Assembly (NCBI GenBank): GCA_947624335.1
Contig: CANQJX010000027.1
Location: forward strand, 1 to 12,793
DNA length: 12,793 bases
Reading direction: 5' to 3'
DNA from: an uncultured Marvinbryantia sp.
Lineage (GTDB): Bacteria > Bacillota > Clostridia > Lachnospirales > Lachnospiraceae
Part shown: piece after piece, positions 1 through 6,130 of the stretch
Position numbering within the stretch: position 1 is the stretch's first letter
Layout of the letters: each line of letters opens with the position of its first letter
Position numbers and translations under genes: made by a program
The notes under the pieces: model-generated
Told to the model about the DNA's origin: nothing
Database searches by the model: none
Seen by the model: only the letters and a program-made list of their open reading frames with translations

Positions 1-1
1 A

Positions 2-88
2 AAGATCTTCATCACGGATGTGGAAAACGTCGTCAGAGTCAGCACGGGCGAACAGGGTCCGGACGCTCTGAAATATATCGAACATTAG
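2..88 (+). CDS. C-terminal end of an unrecognised protein (partial, cut by window start)
   Basis: An open frame enters from the left edge and stops at a TAG (86-88), giving 28 codons that end in ...DALKYIEH. The amino-acid composition (mixed charged and hydrophobic residues) looks like real coding sequence. A second frame is also open over these bases, so the choice of frame is only probable. I recognise no family. The following cellulase remnant is not a continuation of it: it lies in another frame and does not match in content. The gene may be intact upstream of the window, or it may itself be cut at the junction near 89-113. Confidence 0.35.
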   Translation, partial: KIFITDVENVVRVSTGEQGPDALKYIEH

Positions 89-98
89 TCATTGCTAA

Positions 99-734
99 TT
101 CTGTGAAATACATTTTGTCTCGGAATATGGGATTACCGACGCCAGCGGAAACGGGGCGCTTGATATAGAGCAGGCGAATCTCTGGGTGGATACGATGAAT
201 CAGTATGGCATCAGCTATGCGATGTGGAGCCTTTCCAATAAAGCGGAATCTTCGGCAATGCTGAAATCCTCCTGCACCAAAACAAGCGGATTTACGCTGG
301 ACGATTTAAACGAGAGCGGCCAGTGGCTTTACCACATGCTGACGTCGGAACCGGATGCGGCCAAAACGGCGAAAGACGATCAGGACGGGCAGCAGGAAAG
401 CGAAACGCAGACCGAAGCGCCGGACGCGCAGGTTTTTGAAAGCAACGGGCTGGAAGTCAGCGCGGTGCTTTCCAACAGTTGGGAAGCGGAGGGCAAACAG
501 GTATATCAGTATAACCTTACCCTGAAAAATATTTCTGAAAGCGACTGCGCATCCTGGGAGATCGACGTGCCGTTTACCGGCGAGATTGCCGTGTCGGACG
601 GCTGGAACGGAAACTATACGGCCGAGGGCAGCGTGCTTCATATTACGTCGAAAGACTACAACGGAACGATCGCGGCGGGCGCGTATATTACGGATATCGG
701 CTTTATTTTAAGCGGCGGCACGATCAGGGAATGA
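99..734 (+). pseudogene. 5'-truncated GH5 cellulase remnant with C-terminal CBM2-like domain
   Basis: The frame has no credible start: an in-frame TAA lies at 96-98, no ribosome binding site precedes it, and the first available start is an internal GTG at 186. Homology begins around 114 with FVSEYGITDASGNG. This is the last part of a glycoside hydrolase family 5 barrel, and its Glu (codon 123-125) corresponds to the family's nucleophile. The stretch WSLSNKAESSAMLKSSC and then SGQWLYHML complete the barrel's C-terminus. An acidic, Gln-rich linker follows (about nt 350-440), and then about 90 residues resembling a CBM2 cellulose-binding domain (NSWEAEG, SWEIDVPF, DGWNGNY, KDYNGTIAAGAYI). The N-terminal barrel half, the acid/base Glu and the signal peptide are all missing, so no active enzyme is expected. 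The remaining 3' end has no internal stop, which suggests a recent loss or an assembly join. Confidence 0.8.
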
Positions 735-750
735 CAAAGGAGAAAACAAA

Positions 751-1854
751 ATGCGGTATGATTATCTGATCGTAGGAGCAGGACTTTATGGCGCCGTGTT
801 TGCGCGGGAGGCCGTAAAAGCGGGGAAAACCTGTCTGGTAATTGATAAACGTCCCCAGATTGCAGGAAATGTTTATACGCGGGAAATAGAAGGAATCAAC
901 GTACATGTATACGGCGCGCATATTTTTCATACGAACAGCCGGGAAGTCTGGGAATATGTAAACCAATATGCGTCGTTTAACCGCTTTACCAACTCTCCCG
1001 TGGCAAATTATCATGGGGAACTGTATTCCCTTCCGTTTAATATGTATACGTTTAATCGGATGTGGGGCGTGACAACGCCGCAGGAAGCGGCCGCAAAGAT
1101 TGAGGAACAGAGAAAAGCCGCCGGCATTACAGAACCGAAGAATCTGGAGGAACAGGCCATCAGCCTGGTCGGCACAGATATTTATGAAAAGCTGATTAAG
1201 GGTTATACTCAGAAACAGTGGGGCAGGCCGTGCGATCAGCTTCCGGCGTTTATTATCCGGCGCCTTCCGGTGCGCCTGACGTTTGACAACAATTATTTTA
1301 ACGCTTTGTATCAGGGCATTCCGACCGGCGGCTATACGAAAATGGTGGAACGTATGCTGGAAGGGATTGCGGTGCGTTTGAACGTAGATTATCTTGCACA
1401 GAAACAGGAATTAGACCAGCTTGCGGACAAGGTTATTTATACCGGGCCGATCGACGCTTATTTCGGCTATCGTCTGGGCGCGCTGGAATATCGTTCCGTC
1501 CGCTTTGAGACGGAGATTTTGGATATGCCGAATTATCAGGGGAACGCGACGGTTAATTACACGGACAGCGAGACGCCGTGGACGCGGATTATCGAACACA
1601 AATGGTTTGAATTCGGCGACCAGCCGAAAACCGTGATCAGCCGGGAATTTTCTTCCGAGTGGAAACCGGGGGACGAACCTTATTATCCGGTCAACGATGA
1701 AAAAAATAACGCATTGTATGCGCGTTACCGGGAGCTTGCGGAAAAAGAACCGCATATTATATTTGGCGGACGTCTGGGAGAATACCGCTATTACGATATG
1801 GATGCGGTGATTGCCGCGGCGCTTGCAAAAAGCCGGGAAGAACTGCGCCGGTAA
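751..1854 (+). CDS. glf: UDP-galactopyranose mutase
   Basis: Converts UDP-galactopyranose to UDP-galactofuranose using reduced FAD in the cytoplasm, supplying galactofuranose for surface glycans. The 367-residue length is normal for bacterial Glf. Visible signatures are the N-terminal Rossmann GAGLYG (residues 9-14), the acidic end of the second strand followed by AGNVY (38-42), the mutase motif YGAHIFHT (54-61), the YTQKQWG motif mid-protein, QGIPTGGYT, and the C-terminal FAD-contacting GRLGEYRYYDMD. The ATG is preceded by AAAGGAG at suitable spacing, 16 bases after the cellulase remnant. The next gene begins 14 bases downstream, so glf, the nucleotidyltransferase and the LCP gene very likely form one transcript. 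No dedicated promoter is evident in the short gap, so transcription may come from upstream. Identity is near certain. The polymer that receives the galactofuranose is unknown, because no glycosyltransferase lies in the window. Confidence 0.97.
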   Translation: MRYDYLIVGAGLYGAVFAREAVKAGKTCLVIDKRPQIAGNVYTREIEGINVHVYGAHIFHTNSREVWEYVNQYASFNRFTNSPVANYHGELYSLPFNMYTFNRMWGVTTPQEAAAKIEEQRKAAGITEPKNLEEQAISLVGTDIYEKLIKGYTQKQWGRPCDQLPAFIIRRLPVRLTFDNNYFNALYQGIPTGGYTKMVERMLEGIAVRLNVDYLAQKQELDQLADKVIYTGPIDAYFGYRLGALEYRSVRFETEILDMPNYQGNATVNYTDSETPWTRIIEHKWFEFGDQPKTVISREFSSEWKPGDEPYYPVNDEKNNALYARYRELAEKEPHIIFGGRLGEYRYYDMDAVIAAALAKSREELRR

Positions 1855-1868
1855 TAGGAGATAAGGAT

Positions 1869-2816
1869 ATGATGGACAGGAAACAGAAAAACCGCACGGC
1901 GCTGGCGATTATGGCGGCTGGAATCGGCGCGCGTTTTGGCGGCGGGATCAAGCAATTGGAACCCGTCGGGCCAAACGGCGAGATTATTATGGATTATTCT
2001 ATCCATGACGCCATCAAAGCCGGATTTGAAAAGATTGTTTTTATTATCCGGAAAGAGATTGAGGAAGATTTCCGCGCAGTGATCGGAAACCGCATAGAAG
2101 CGGTCTGCAAAGCGGCGGGAGTCGAGGTGGCGTATGCCTTTCAGTCGCTTTACGATATCCCGGCGAAAGAACGGGTGCCGCAGGGGCGCACGAAACCGTG
2201 GGGAACCGGACAGGCGATTTTGTGCTGCAAAGAAGTGCTTGCCGAGCCGTTTGCCGTGATCAACGCGGACGATTACTATGGAAAGGAAGCGTTTGTGCGT
2301 CTGCATGATTTTTTGCAGACCATGTCAAAGGCGGAACCTTACCGTTTTTGTATGGCGGGATTTATCCTGAAGAACACGTTAAGTGAAAACGGCGGCGTAA
2401 CGCGCGGGATCTGCAGAGTAAATGAGGACGGATTCCTTACGGATATCAGGGAGACGCGCAATATCCAAAAGACGCCGGACGGCATCTGTGCGGACGGCCT
2501 GAAGATCGACGCCGACAGCTATGTGTCTATGAATATGTGGGGCTTAACGCCGGAATTTATCGATCTTCTGGAAAAAGGCTTTTCGGAGTTTTTCCGGGAG
2601 ATTGCCGGAAGGGAACAGAGCGCGGAATATTTGCTCCCCACCTTTATCGGGAAACTGCTGCAAAAAAAGGCGGTGACGGTACGCGTGCTGGAAACGGGGG
2701 ATAAGTGGTTTGGCGTTACCTATCAGGAAGACAAACCCGCCGTGTCCAGGGCGTTTCAGCAACTGACTGCGGACGGCGTCTACCGGACCTGTTTATTTGA
2801 AGATATTTTATCCTAG
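1869..2816 (+). CDS. Sugar-nucleotidyltransferase-like protein (NTP_transferase fold)
   Basis: A 315-residue protein with the N-terminal pyrophosphorylase signature MAAGIGARFGGGIKQL (about residues 15-30: Gly-rich loop, Arg22, Lys28), followed by VGPNGEIIMDYSIHDA. VINADDYYG (Asp134, Asp135) matches the metal-binding DD region of sugar-1-phosphate nucleotidyltransferases. Known relatives of this type are annotated only as nucleotidyltransferases, and the sugar and nucleotide are not established. It lacks the left-handed helix repeats of GlmU. The context, between glf and an LCP ligase gene, suggests it makes an activated sugar or similar head group for a surface glycopolymer; that is inference. 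AGGAG at 1856-1860 supports the ATG at 1869; a second Met follows immediately at 1872. The stop codon TAG is part of the TAGGAGG ribosome binding site of the next gene, which points to translational coupling. Confidence 0.85.
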   Translation: MMDRKQKNRTALAIMAAGIGARFGGGIKQLEPVGPNGEIIMDYSIHDAIKAGFEKIVFIIRKEIEEDFRAVIGNRIEAVCKAAGVEVAYAFQSLYDIPAKERVPQGRTKPWGTGQAILCCKEVLAEPFAVINADDYYGKEAFVRLHDFLQTMSKAEPYRFCMAGFILKNTLSENGGVTRGICRVNEDGFLTDIRETRNIQKTPDGICADGLKIDADSYVSMNMWGLTPEFIDLLEKGFSEFFREIAGREQSAEYLLPTFIGKLLQKKAVTVRVLETGDKWFGVTYQEDKPAVSRAFQQLTADGVYRTCLFEDILS

Positions 2817-2825
2817 GAGGCAAAT

Positions 2826-3716
2826 ATGTTAAGGGGAACTTACCACAGAAGAAAAGGAATCTGCGCAATACTGCTGACGGCGCTTTTGCTGTGCGCTCCG
2901 GCAGCCGTCCGGGCGCAGGAGGAAGGGAGCATTCTTCCGGGCGGCAAAGAGACGTATCATCTGCTTTTGATCGGTTCGGACCGCCGGGACGAAAGCTGGA
3001 ACGGGAATTCGGATGTAATGATACTGATAACGGTCCGTGCAGAAGACGAGAAGATTATTATGACTTCTTTTATGCGCGACCTCTATGCGGAAATACCCGG
3101 TTACGGCGTTCATAAGCTGAATTATGCCTATGCGGCGGGCGGAGCGCAGACGCTGATGGATACGCTGGAGGATAATTACGACCTGTCGATTGATCATTAT
3201 ATGATTGTGGATTTTGATTCTATGGCGGCGATTATAGATTATATCGGCGGCGTGGAGATCACCATGTCGGCTGACGAGTGCGTGGTGATGAACCAGTATC
3301 TGGTGAGCATGGGAAAAGAACAGTACAGCCTTTATGAAGGCGGCACTTATATGCTGAACGGATACCAGGCGGTTGCGTATATGCGTATCCGCTATGTGGG
3401 AAACAGTGATTATCAGCGCACGCAGCGCCAAAGAGATGTGCTCAGCGCTATTTTCTCTGAAGTGCAGGATCTGGACAAAGCGAAACTATTGGAACTTTGC
3501 GCCGAGATTTTGCCCCAGATCGAGCATAATATACCGGCGCTGTCACTTTTACAGTTGACCGCGGCTCTGCCGGAGATGGCGGACTATGAGCTGGAAGAAA
3601 ACCGGATTCCCTATGACGATCTGTATGTTTCGGAAAATGAAATGCTGAAACCGGATTTTCCGGCCACCATTCAGCGGCTGCATGAACAGCTCGACGGGCA
3701 GGGCGGAAGCGAATAA
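2826..3716 (+). CDS. LytR-CpsA-Psr (LCP) family glycopolymer transferase, secreted form
   Basis: LCP proteins transfer lipid-linked glycopolymers (teichoic acids, capsule) onto peptidoglycan outside the membrane. The 296-residue product shows the family core: LLLIGSDRRD (residues 46-55), SDVMILITV (62-70), SFMRDLYAEIPGYG (81 onward, with the conserved Arg84 and Asp85), HKLNYAYAAGG, VDFDSMAAIIDYIGGVEI, and LNGYQAVAYMRIRY followed by the Arg-rich DYQRTQRQRDVL. The N-terminus (RRK, then a hydrophobic run to about residue 28) ends in VRA, a good signal peptidase I site after Ala30. Most LCP proteins instead keep an uncleaved membrane anchor. TAGGAGG at 2814-2820 precedes the ATG by five bases. 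It is the last gene of the glf run and ends at the 3728-3759 stem-loop. The likely role is anchoring the polymer made with UDP-galactofuranose; the substrate is inferred from context only. Confidence 0.93.
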   Translation: MLRGTYHRRKGICAILLTALLLCAPAAVRAQEEGSILPGGKETYHLLLIGSDRRDESWNGNSDVMILITVRAEDEKIIMTSFMRDLYAEIPGYGVHKLNYAYAAGGAQTLMDTLEDNYDLSIDHYMIVDFDSMAAIIDYIGGVEITMSADECVVMNQYLVSMGKEQYSLYEGGTYMLNGYQAVAYMRIRYVGNSDYQRTQRQRDVLSAIFSEVQDLDKAKLLELCAEILPQIEHNIPALSLLQLTAALPEMADYELEENRIPYDDLYVSENEMLKPDFPATIQRLHEQLDGQGGSE

Positions 3717-3727
3717 GAAGAAACGGG

Positions 3728-3759
3728 AAAAGCCGGCGGATGACGGACCGCCGGCTTTT
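3728..3759. terminator. Bidirectional intrinsic terminator between the LCP gene and rpsT
   Basis: A perfect 12-bp stem, AAAAGCCGGCGG (3728-3739) pairing with CCGCCGGCTTTT (3748-3759), encloses an 8-base loop. The GC core is flanked by A-run and T-run on opposite sides, so the RNA ends in a U-tract in either direction. It lies 11 bases after the LCP stop and 30 bases after the rpsT stop on the other strand, and so terminates both convergent transcripts. Confidence 0.92.
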
Positions 3760-3789
3760 GCTGTAATACGGAGCAGCAGACTCCGCTTT

Positions 3790-4050
3790 TTACATATTAT
3801 TTACAAGCTTAGCTAAACGAGAAACTTTTCTTGCCGCGTTATTTTTGTGATAAACGCCCTTGGTGGCCGCTTTGTCAATTGCGGACGCAGCGCTCAGAAG
3901 AGCTGCATCTGCCGCTGCCTTATCCTGTGCGGCAACCGCTGATTCCACTTTTTTGATCGCGGTTTTAACGCCGGATTTGATGGATTTATTGCGGGCGGCT
4001 TTTGTTCTGTTCACTAAAATACGTTTCTTAGCGGATTTAATGTTAGCCAT
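3790..4050 (-). CDS. rpsT: 30S ribosomal protein S20
   Basis: An 86-residue, Lys/Ala-rich protein beginning MANIKSAKKRILVNRTKAARN and ending VSRLAKLVNNM, the typical sequence and size of bacterial S20, which binds the 5' domain of 16S rRNA during small-subunit assembly. The minus-strand ribosome binding site TTTGGAGGTG lies a few bases before the ATG at 4050. It is monocistronic: a near-consensus promoter is found at 4133-4161 and a shared terminator at 3728-3759. A leader of about 75 nt carries a hairpin at 4086-4120. S20 synthesis is autoregulated in Escherichia coli, but whether this leader has a similar role cannot be told from sequence. In Clostridia rpsT is commonly next to, and divergent from, gpr. 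Here a three-gene acyl-transfer cassette lies between them. Confidence 0.98.
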   Translation of the reverse strand: MANIKSAKKRILVNRTKAARNKSIKSGVKTAIKKVESAVAAQDKAAADAALLSAASAIDKAATKGVYHKNNAARKVSRLAKLVNNM

Positions 4051-4085
4051 CTGACACCTCCAAAATAATTTCTGTTTTCATTCCG

Positions 4086-4120
4086 TTATGTTAAACCCGG
4101 ACACGGTCGTTCTAACATAA
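4086..4120 (-). other. Hairpin at the 5' end of the rpsT leader RNA
   Basis: On the plus strand TTATGTTA (4086-4093) and TAACATAA (4113-4120) are perfect 8-base inverted arms. In the minus-strand RNA the stem continues inward, after a single bulged G, with AAC/GUU. A further CCG/CGG step closes a UGUC loop. It begins about 6 nt after the predicted transcription start and ends about 35 nt before the start codon. No U-tract follows, so it is not a terminator. It could protect the 5' end, act as a regulatory leader, or be a protein-binding operator at DNA level. Confidence 0.55.
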
Positions 4121-4132
4121 ACATGCTTATAT

Positions 4133-4161
4133 ATTTTAGTGCATTCGTCGGAATGTGTCAA
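4133..4161 (-). promoter_or_regulatory. Sigma-A-type promoter for rpsT
   Basis: Reading the minus strand, TTGACA (4161-4156) is a perfect -35 box. It is followed after exactly 17 bases by TAAAAT (4138-4133), one mismatch from the -10 consensus. Transcription would start near 4126, leaving a leader of about 75 nt before the rpsT start. Confidence 0.8.
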
Positions 4162-4168
4162 TACAAAA

Positions 4169-4198
4169 TTGATACTTTTTTGTTGCAAATCGTATACA
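4169..4198 (+). promoter_or_regulatory. Possible upstream promoter for the acyl carrier protein cassette
   Basis: TTGATA (4169-4174) and TATACA (4193-4198) are separated by 18 bases and read toward the acyl carrier protein gene. The -35 has one mismatch to consensus and the -10 has two. The -35 lies only 7 bases from the divergent rpsT -35, so the two promoters would be back to back. This call is weaker than the extended -10 at 4237-4245. Confidence 0.4.
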
Positions 4199-4236
4199 TT
4201 TTTATTTCAAAAAAGCACACAATGTTCTCACAGGTA

Positions 4237-4245
4237 TGTTATACT
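4237..4245 (+). promoter_or_regulatory. Extended -10 promoter for the acyl carrier protein cassette
   Basis: TGTTATACT is an exact TGn extended -10 element with TATACT as the -10 box. No good -35 lies 16-18 bases upstream, which extended -10 promoters can tolerate. Transcription would start near 4252, giving a leader of about 80 nt to the ATG at 4333. That leader is AT-rich and shows only a weak possible pairing of CCTTATG (4289-4295) with CATAGG (4317-4322), which overlaps the ribosome binding site. Confidence 0.5.
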
Positions 4246-4332
4246 ATATGAAATAATATGAGTTTGTCCGCTCTTTACAGGATGTTTTCCTTATGATAAA
4301 ATTTAAAAATAGAAACCATAGGAGGAACCGTA

Positions 4333-4563
4333 ATGGAAAAACTGTTGGAAATCTTAAGAGAATTAAGGCCGGATGTCGATTTTGAGAAGGAGAAAGCGCT
4401 GATTGACGATGCGGTTCTCGACTCGTTCGACATTGTTTCTCTGGTAGGGGAAATCAATGACGCCTTTCAGGTGGAAGTGCCGTTTGAGGCCATGGAAGCG
4501 GAAAACTTTAATTCCGTGCAGGCGATTTATAATCTGATCCAAAAACTGCAGCAGGAGGGATAA
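4333..4563 (+). CDS. DltC-like acyl/D-alanyl carrier protein
   Basis: A 76-residue acidic carrier protein. AVLDSFDIVSLVGEI contains the phosphopantetheine attachment site (Asp30-Ser31). The following FQVEVPFEAMEAENFNSV resembles the helix III region of DltC (FDI-VPI...), more than that of fatty-acid AcpP. Once charged through 4'-phosphopantetheine it would hand an acyl or aminoacyl group to the MBOAT protein encoded immediately downstream. GGAGGA at 4321-4326 sets the ATG. The next gene starts one base after its stop, indicating tight coupling. No ligase to load the carrier is found in the window, so loading must come from elsewhere: a distant DltA-like enzyme, another AMP-ligase, or fatty-acid-type acyl transfer. 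The carrier assignment is firm. The cargo is unknown. Confidence 0.9.
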   Translation: MEKLLEILRELRPDVDFEKEKALIDDAVLDSFDIVSLVGEINDAFQVEVPFEAMEAENFNSVQAIYNLIQKLQQEG

Positions 4564-4564
4564 A

Positions 4565-6130
4565 ATGACAGTCAATTCACTGTTTTTCCTGCTGTTTTTA
4601 GCGATTCTGTTTCTTCTTTATTATGTGTGCCCGCTGAGATACCGCTGGCTGCTGCTTCTTGCCGCCAGCGTGTTCTTTTATGTGCTTGCCTGCGCCGCAT
4701 CCCCGCTGTATCTGTTTCTGACGAGCGTGATTATCTGGATCGCGGGCGTCTATATGGAACGCCTGGACGGCGAATGCCAGGAAAAGATTGCGCAGGAAAA
4801 AACGGCTTCGGCGCAGTGGAAAAAACAATACAAACAAAAAAAGAAACGCGTGCTTACCGCGGCGATCATTTTAAATCTGGCGATTCTTCTGATTTTAAAA
4901 TACAGCGGTTTCTTTGTGGGAATCGGCAATTCTGTCCTTGCCTTTGCCAAAGTGAAAATTCCGACGCCGGATTTTCTGGTTCCGCTGGGGATTTCGTATT
5001 ATACGCTGATCGGGATTGGATATCTGTTTGATATTTATAAGGGGAAAATACAGGCGCAGAAGAATTACGCGAAACTGCTTTTATTCCTTGCCTATTTTCC
5101 GCAGATTACGCAGGGGCCGCTCAACCGCTATCAGCCGATGGCGGATCAGTTGTATGAAGGTCATCCGTTTGCGTATCACAATTTTTCTTATGGCTGCCAG
5201 AGAATCCTGTGGGGACTCTTTAAAAAGATGGTGGTGGCGGATAACCTGCATCCGGTTTCGCAGGCCGTTTTTACGCAATTTGAGTCTATGACCGGCCTGA
5301 CCTGTTTCCTTGGATGTATTTATTATACGGTCTGGATGTATGCGGATTTTTCCGGTTACATAGATATTGTTGCGGGCGCTTCAGAATTGTTTGGCATTCA
5401 TATCGCGGAAAACTTTGCGCGCCCGTTTTTTGCAAAGTCCGTGGCGGAATATTGGCGCAGATGGCATATCACGTTAAGCGCATGGTTCCGCGATTATATG
5501 TTTTATCCGCTTGCGGTTTCCAAACCGGCGGTAAACTTTGGAAAATGGGGAAGAAAACATTTGGGCGTGCGGGTCGGGAAACTATTTCCGTCCCTGTTTG
5601 CGCTGGCGTTCGTATGGACCTGCACCGGTTTCTGGCATGACGCGAGCTGGCGGTATGTTTTCTGGGGCTTTGGCAACGGAGCGCTTATCATGGGGGCAAT
5701 GCTGCTGGAACCGTATTTTAACCGTGCGAAAAAGGCTTTGCGTGTGAAAGAAGATTCGTTTCTTTGGAAGCTGTTCTGCATAATCCGCACTTTTTTACTG
5801 GTCAGCCTTTTAAAAGTATTTCCGGGAGCGGCCAATACGGGAGATTCCCTGCGCTTTATCAAACAGATGTTTACAAATTTCAAGCTGCCGGCAGGATGGC
5901 AGGAAGTGGTTCCGGCAATTACAAAAGGAGACGCGCTGCTTCTGGCGGTTTCGCTGCTGCTGATGTTCCTGGTCGATGTCGTTCAGGAAAAGCAGCCTGT
6001 GCGCGACGTTCTTGCGAAACGCCCGCTGGTTGTACGCTGGGCCTGCTATCTGTTTTTACTGGTCTTTATTTTAGCGATAGGACGATTCCAGATTTCCATG
6101 ACAGGAGGGTTTGCATATGCGCAATTTTAG
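4565..6130 (+). CDS. MBOAT family O-acyltransferase (DltB/AlgI-like)
   Basis: A 521-residue polytopic membrane protein. Hydrophobic segments occur throughout, from FFLLFLAILFLLYYV near residue 7 to YLFLLVFILAIGRF near the C-terminus. MBOAT hallmarks are YADFSGYIDI, the RRWHITLSAWFRDYMFYPL block with His301, and TGFWHDASWRYVFWG with His358, which corresponds to the family's invariant catalytic His. Proteins of this type take an acyl group from a carrier and pass it across the membrane to a polysaccharide or teichoic acid, as in DltB (D-alanylation) and AlgI (acetylation). AGGAGG at 4554-4559 lies inside the end of the carrier gene. The gene overlaps the next by 14 bases. The family is certain; the substrate is unknown. 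Confidence 0.95.
   Translation: MTVNSLFFLLFLAILFLLYYVCPLRYRWLLLLAASVFFYVLACAASPLYLFLTSVIIWIAGVYMERLDGECQEKIAQEKTASAQWKKQYKQKKKRVLTAAIILNLAILLILKYSGFFVGIGNSVLAFAKVKIPTPDFLVPLGISYYTLIGIGYLFDIYKGKIQAQKNYAKLLLFLAYFPQITQGPLNRYQPMADQLYEGHPFAYHNFSYGCQRILWGLFKKMVVADNLHPVSQAVFTQFESMTGLTCFLGCIYYTVWMYADFSGYIDIVAGASELFGIHIAENFARPFFAKSVAEYWRRWHITLSAWFRDYMFYPLAVSKPAVNFGKWGRKHLGVRVGKLFPSLFALAFVWTCTGFWHDASWRYVFWGFGNGALIMGAMLLEPYFNRAKKALRVKEDSFLWKLFCIIRTFLLVSLLKVFPGAANTGDSLRFIKQMFTNFKLPAGWQEVVPAITKGDALLLAVSLLLMFLVDVVQEKQPVRDVLAKRPLVVRWACYLFLLVFILAIGRFQISMTGGFAYAQF

Noticed and set aside
186..734. A stand-alone protein starting at GTG 186
   Set aside because: The GTG is an internal Val of the GH5 barrel (LWVDTMNQ) with no ribosome binding site. 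GH5 homology continues upstream to about 114.
2829..3431. Minus-strand open frame of 200 codons opposite the LCP gene
   Set aside because: It mirrors the codon structure of the real LCP gene, is His/Ile-rich, and has no recognisable domain or translation signal.
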